Shown: piece after piece, positions 42,449-45,087 of the stretch
How the letters are laid out: every line of letters starts with the position of its first letter
Numbering within the stretch: the stretch's first letter is position 1
Source of the DNA: a bacterium
Lineage (GTDB): Bacteria > Cyanobacteriota > Vampirovibrionia > Gastranaerophilales > JAILCC01
Direction of reading: 5' to 3'
DNA: 45,087 nt
NCBI GenBank assembly: GCA_024680555.1
Contig: JAILCC010000011.1
Location: 1 to 45,087 of the forward strand
Notes under the pieces: generated by a model
Told to the model about the DNA's origin: nothing
The model's input: the letters and a program-made list of their open reading frames with translations, nothing else
The model's database searches: none
Translations under genes and position numbers: made by a program

Positions 42449-44278
42449 TTATACCTCATTTCTTTTTGCTATTGTACTGTTCATAATTTCATCAACTTCG
42501 GCTTCTTCTAATGTTTCTTTTTCCAAAAGAACCTTTACAACCGCCTCCATTACGTCTTTATTTTCGGTTAAAAGCTTTTTAGCAAGCTTATATTGTTCAT
42601 CAACGATATTTTTAATTTCCGTATCAACCTGTGCTGCGATTTCTTCGGAATAATCTCTTGTATGGCCGAAATCTCGTCCCATAAATACGTTATCATTTGA
42701 TTTGCCGTAAGTTATGTTGCCCATTTTTTCGGACATACCCCATTCCGTAACCATTTTTCTTGCAATTCTTGAAACAGTTTGTAAATCGTGGGATGCGCCT
42801 GTCGTAATATTATCTTTGCCGAAAATGATTTCTTCCGCAGCTCTGCCGCCTAATGCCATTGCAATTTTTGCAAGTAATGCGGTCTTTTTAACGGATACGC
42901 TTTCATCTTTAGGTTTTTGCCAAGTTACGCCAAGAGCCATACCTCTCGGGATAATAGAAACTTTGTGCAAAGTGTCGTCTGATTTTACCAATTTCAAAAT
43001 CAGAGCATGACCGACTTCGTGATAAGCAGTAATTTCTTTATCTTCATCAGTCATAACTTTGCTTTTCTTTTCTACACCTGCAATAACTTTATCTATTGAA
43101 TTATCAACTTCATCCATTGTAATTTTATCTTTACCCAAGCGTGCCGCAAGCAGAGCCGATTCATTTAATAAATTTTGGAGGTCTGCGCCCGTAAAACCGG
43201 GTGTCCTTTTGGCAAGAACTTTTAAATCAACATCTTCTGCAAGCGGTTTATTTTTGGCATGAACTTTTAAAATTTCTTCTCTGCCTTTAATATCCGGAGT
43301 GCTGACTGCGATTTGTCTATCAAACCTGCCTGGTCTTAAAAGTGCATTATCAAGGATGTCGGGGCGGTTGGTTGCTGCAATAACAATAATGTTTGTATTT
43401 TCATCAAAACCGTCCATTTCAACCAAAAGCTGGTTCAAGGTTTGTTCTCTTTCATCGTGACCGCCGCCTAAACCGGCACCTCTTTGTCTGCCGACAGCGT
43501 CAATTTCATCAATGAATACTATGCATGGTGCATGCTTTTTAGCTTGTTCAAATAAATCTCTGACTCTTGATGCACCGACACCGACAAACATTTCTACAAA
43601 ATCAGAACCGCTTATTGAGAAAAACGGAACACCTGCTTCTCCGGCAACCGCTTTTGCCATAAGTGTTTTACCTGTACCAGGGGCGCCTACGAGAAGTACA
43701 CCTTTTGGAATTTTTGCTCCCAAAGAAATATATTTTTCGCCGTTTTTAAGAAAATCGACTATTTCTTCAAGCTCTTGTTTTTCTTCATCTATGCCTGCAA
43801 CATCGTTGAAAGTAACTTTAACCTTGTTATCCATCATAAGTTTGGCTTTACTTTTGCCAAAAGACATAGCCTGCGAGCCGCCTGATTGTATCCCCTTAAA
43901 TATCATAAATACTATGATGAGAAGTACAATAGAAACAATGATAGGACCTGCAAGAGATGCCAGATTGTTTGATGTCGTATCGTCATGAATTGAAATGTTT
44001 ACACCTTTTTCTTCCAACAGAGGAATAAATCCGGGGTTGTCTTTTGGGATAACGGTGCTGACTTTTTTTGTTTCACCGTCAGGTTTTTTGAGTGTTCCTT
44101 CTGCTCTGTCACCTGTTATATCTATAGATGAAAGTTCTTGAGTTTTAATTTTTTCAATCATTTGCGTATATGAAATATTCTTTGTCGTTTGCGGTCTTTC
44201 GCCCAAAAATGACACGGCAAAAAGCGCAAAAAGGAGTATCGCTAAGATGTAAATCCCTGAAATTTGATGTTTTTGCAT
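42449..44278 (-). CDS. ftsH: ATP-dependent zinc metalloprotease FtsH
   Basis: 609 aa. An N-terminal span (about 8-26), a periplasmic domain and a second span (about 110-130) precede the AAA+ module, which has Walker A GAPGTGKT, Walker [15 protein letters not shown] and the second region of homology with [14 protein letters not shown]. The M41 protease has zinc ligands in [11 protein letters not shown]. It degrades unneeded or damaged membrane and regulatory proteins. It is the first gene of an operon with the gltA-like and GT2 genes. A TGC-extended -10 box lies upstream (44307-44312). Confidence 0.98.
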   Translation of the reverse strand: MQKHQISGIYILAILLFALFAVSFLGERPQTTKNISYTQMIEKIKTQELSSIDITGDRAEGTLKKPDGETKKVSTVIPKDNPGFIPLLEEKGVNISIHDDTTSNNLASLAGPIIVSIVLLIIVFMIFKGIQSGGSQAMSFGKSKAKLMMDNKVKVTFNDVAGIDEEKQELEEIVDFLKNGEKYISLGAKIPKGVLLVGAPGTGKTLMAKAVAGEAGVPFFSISGSDFVEMFVGVGASRVRDLFEQAKKHAPCIVFIDEIDAVGRQRGAGLGGGHDEREQTLNQLLVEMDGFDENTNIIVIAATNRPDILDNALLRPGRFDRQIAVSTPDIKGREEILKVHAKNKPLAEDVDLKVLAKRTPGFTGADLQNLLNESALLAARLGKDKITMDEVDNSIDKVIAGVEKKSKVMTDEDKEITAYHEVGHALILKLVKSDDTLHKVSIIPRGMALGVTWQKPKDESVSVKKTALLAKIAMALGGRAAEEIIFGKDNITTGASHDLQTVSRIARKMVTEWGMSEKMGNITYGKSNDNVFMGRDFGHTRDYSEEIAAQVDTEIKNIVDEQYKLAKKLLTENKDVMEAVVKVLLEKETLEEAEVDEIMNSTIAKRNEV

Positions 44279-44306
44279 TTTAATCCCTCATACCTTTGTC
44301 CCTATT

Positions 44307-44312
44307 ATTATA
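44307..44312 (-). promoter_or_regulatory. Extended -10 promoter element of ftsH
   Basis: On the minus strand tgctataat gives an extended -10 box 29 bp before the ftsH start. No good -35 is seen at 16-18 bp, as is common for extended -10 promoters. Confidence 0.5.
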
Positions 44313-44434
44313 GCAAAAAAATATTAAATGTTTGATTTATTACAAGGAAGTAATTTATTACTCTAAACATACGATGACATTGCGAAATATATCATTATAA
44401 TTTTGGATAGGATAAGGAATATAAGGAATAGGTT

Positions 44435-44947
44435 ATGTACGATAAATCACAAGCAACAGGTATTTTTACGGCAGCGCAAAGCGGCTTGCAAACGACATTG
44501 CAGTATTTGTATAACAATAATACTAAAGGTATTACAAGAGATGCCCTGAATAAGGCTTATACAAATAATAACAGCGGTATTAACAATACGTTTTTCCAAA
44601 TGGTCAGCTCTCAATTTTCTACTCTTGATAAAAACAATGACGGAAAATTGACTGCAGATGAAGCAAATACCATGCTTACCGATTTATCCTCAGGCGTAAC
44701 GAGGGAACAAATTACTCAACTTGTTGCTGCGGGAACTATCGATAAAGATTTGGCAAATAAAATCATATCAAACTTTTCTAAGATAGATACAAACGGAGAC
44801 GGAAAAGTTTCCGAAGCAGAAATAAATGCCTACTGTATGGATGAAGATATTCAATCAAAAAAAGATGAACAAAAAGAGCTTTTGATTAAGAATATGTCCT
44901 GCTATTATGAAGTCGATACAGATGATACTTCAAGCGATGAAGTATAA
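44435..44947 (+). CDS. EF-hand calcium-binding protein
   Basis: 170 aa. There are two canonical EF-hand loops, DKNNDGKLTADE (about 66-77) and DTNGDGKVSEAE (about 118-129), each flanked by helices, in calmodulin-like pairing. The N-terminal 55 residues are Gln/Asn/Thr-rich. No signal peptide is seen and the C-terminus is acidic. An aaggaa ribosome binding site precedes the ATG. Calcium sensing or buffering in the cytoplasm is likely; a structural role cannot be excluded. Confidence 0.88.
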   Translation: MYDKSQATGIFTAAQSGLQTTLQYLYNNNTKGITRDALNKAYTNNNSGINNTFFQMVSSQFSTLDKNNDGKLTADEANTMLTDLSSGVTREQITQLVAAGTIDKDLANKIISNFSKIDTNGDGKVSEAEINAYCMDEDIQSKKDEQKELLIKNMSCYYEVDTDDTSSDEV

Positions 44948-44948
44948 A

Positions 44949-45087
44949 TTATGCGATGAAGTTTAAACCTAATTTGGTAGAACCAACCAACGGAGATTCT
45001 TTTAAAAGTTGGTTAACAGTTCTGTATTGAGATTTACGAGGTTTTGTCATTGCACTTGTAAGATTTCTTTGAGTGCTTGCATAGTTG
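44949..45087 (-). CDS. C-terminal end of an unidentified protein (partial)
   Basis: An open frame enters from the right edge and stops at TAA 44949-44951, giving at least 45 aa that end in ...SPLVGSTKLGLNFIA. It contains TSAMTKPRKSQYRTVNQLLK, which I do not recognise. It converges on the EF-hand gene with 1 bp between stop codons, which supports it being a real gene end. Confidence 0.55.
   Translation of the reverse strand, partial: NYASTQRNLTSAMTKPRKSQYRTVNQLLKESPLVGSTKLGLNFIA

Overview
The window looks like a chromosomal segment of a low-GC, Gram-negative-type bacterium. My best guess, by inference only, is a gut relative of the non-photosynthetic Cyanobacteria (Melainabacteria/Vampirovibrionia, order Gastranaerophilales). 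The reasons are the mix of AT-rich genes with Shine-Dalgarno starts, RTX and EF-hand calcium-binding proteins, a complete smc-scpA-scpB operon, a murF-mraY-murD-ftsW-murG cluster, and a family of membrane-anchored proteins I cannot match to better known phyla. No marker in the window settles the taxonomy.

Layout. 1-660: 3' end of a 23S rRNA gene, 5S rRNA and a terminator. 660-950: strongly palindromic non-coding DNA lying between two near-identical 5S-tail/terminator copies. 955-3142: a small exported protein, a stand-alone LuxR-type HTH protein and an NhaC-type Na+/H+ antiporter. 3283-13100: an accessory block with two RTX calcium-binding proteins (935 and 1274 aa, each with its own good sigma-70 promoter and terminator). 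Between them sit a DUF262/DUF1524 (GmrSD-like) defence protein and tRNA-Leu(CAG); tRNA-Leu(GAG) lies just downstream. Copies of tRNA-Leu 3' ends and of a hairpin-rich repeat are scattered through this block and have the geometry of integration scars.

13592-28580: core genes (U32-family protein with a coupled 38-aa membrane peptide, mutS, and smc-scpA-scpB on the opposite strand), then a translationally coupled three-gene operon. That operon encodes two paralogous membrane proteins of unknown family, one carrying a helical insert of about 600 aa, and a GH13-family glycosidase. 28604-37524: a formyltransferase, a membrane protein with a coupled zinc-ribbon protein, cysE from an apparently leaderless promoter, and the peptidoglycan/division cluster. 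37668-39327: a SemiSWEET-like small membrane protein, an alternative sigma-70 factor and a 93-aa orphan. Similar TTAAGA-N4-TTAAGA type direct repeats lie upstream of all three. 39447-44278 (minus): an ftsH - gltA-like - GT2 glycosyltransferase operon. 44435 to the end: an EF-hand protein and the 3' end of one more minus-strand gene.

How it fits together. The housekeeping genes cover cell-wall precursor synthesis, chromosome condensation, mismatch repair and membrane proteolysis. The accessory block supplies probable type I secreted calcium-binding proteins and an anti-phage candidate at tRNA-Leu sites. The least explained coding region is the 23177-28580 operon. The least explained non-coding DNA is the tRNA-tail/hairpin repeat family and the palindromic segment behind the rRNA genes.
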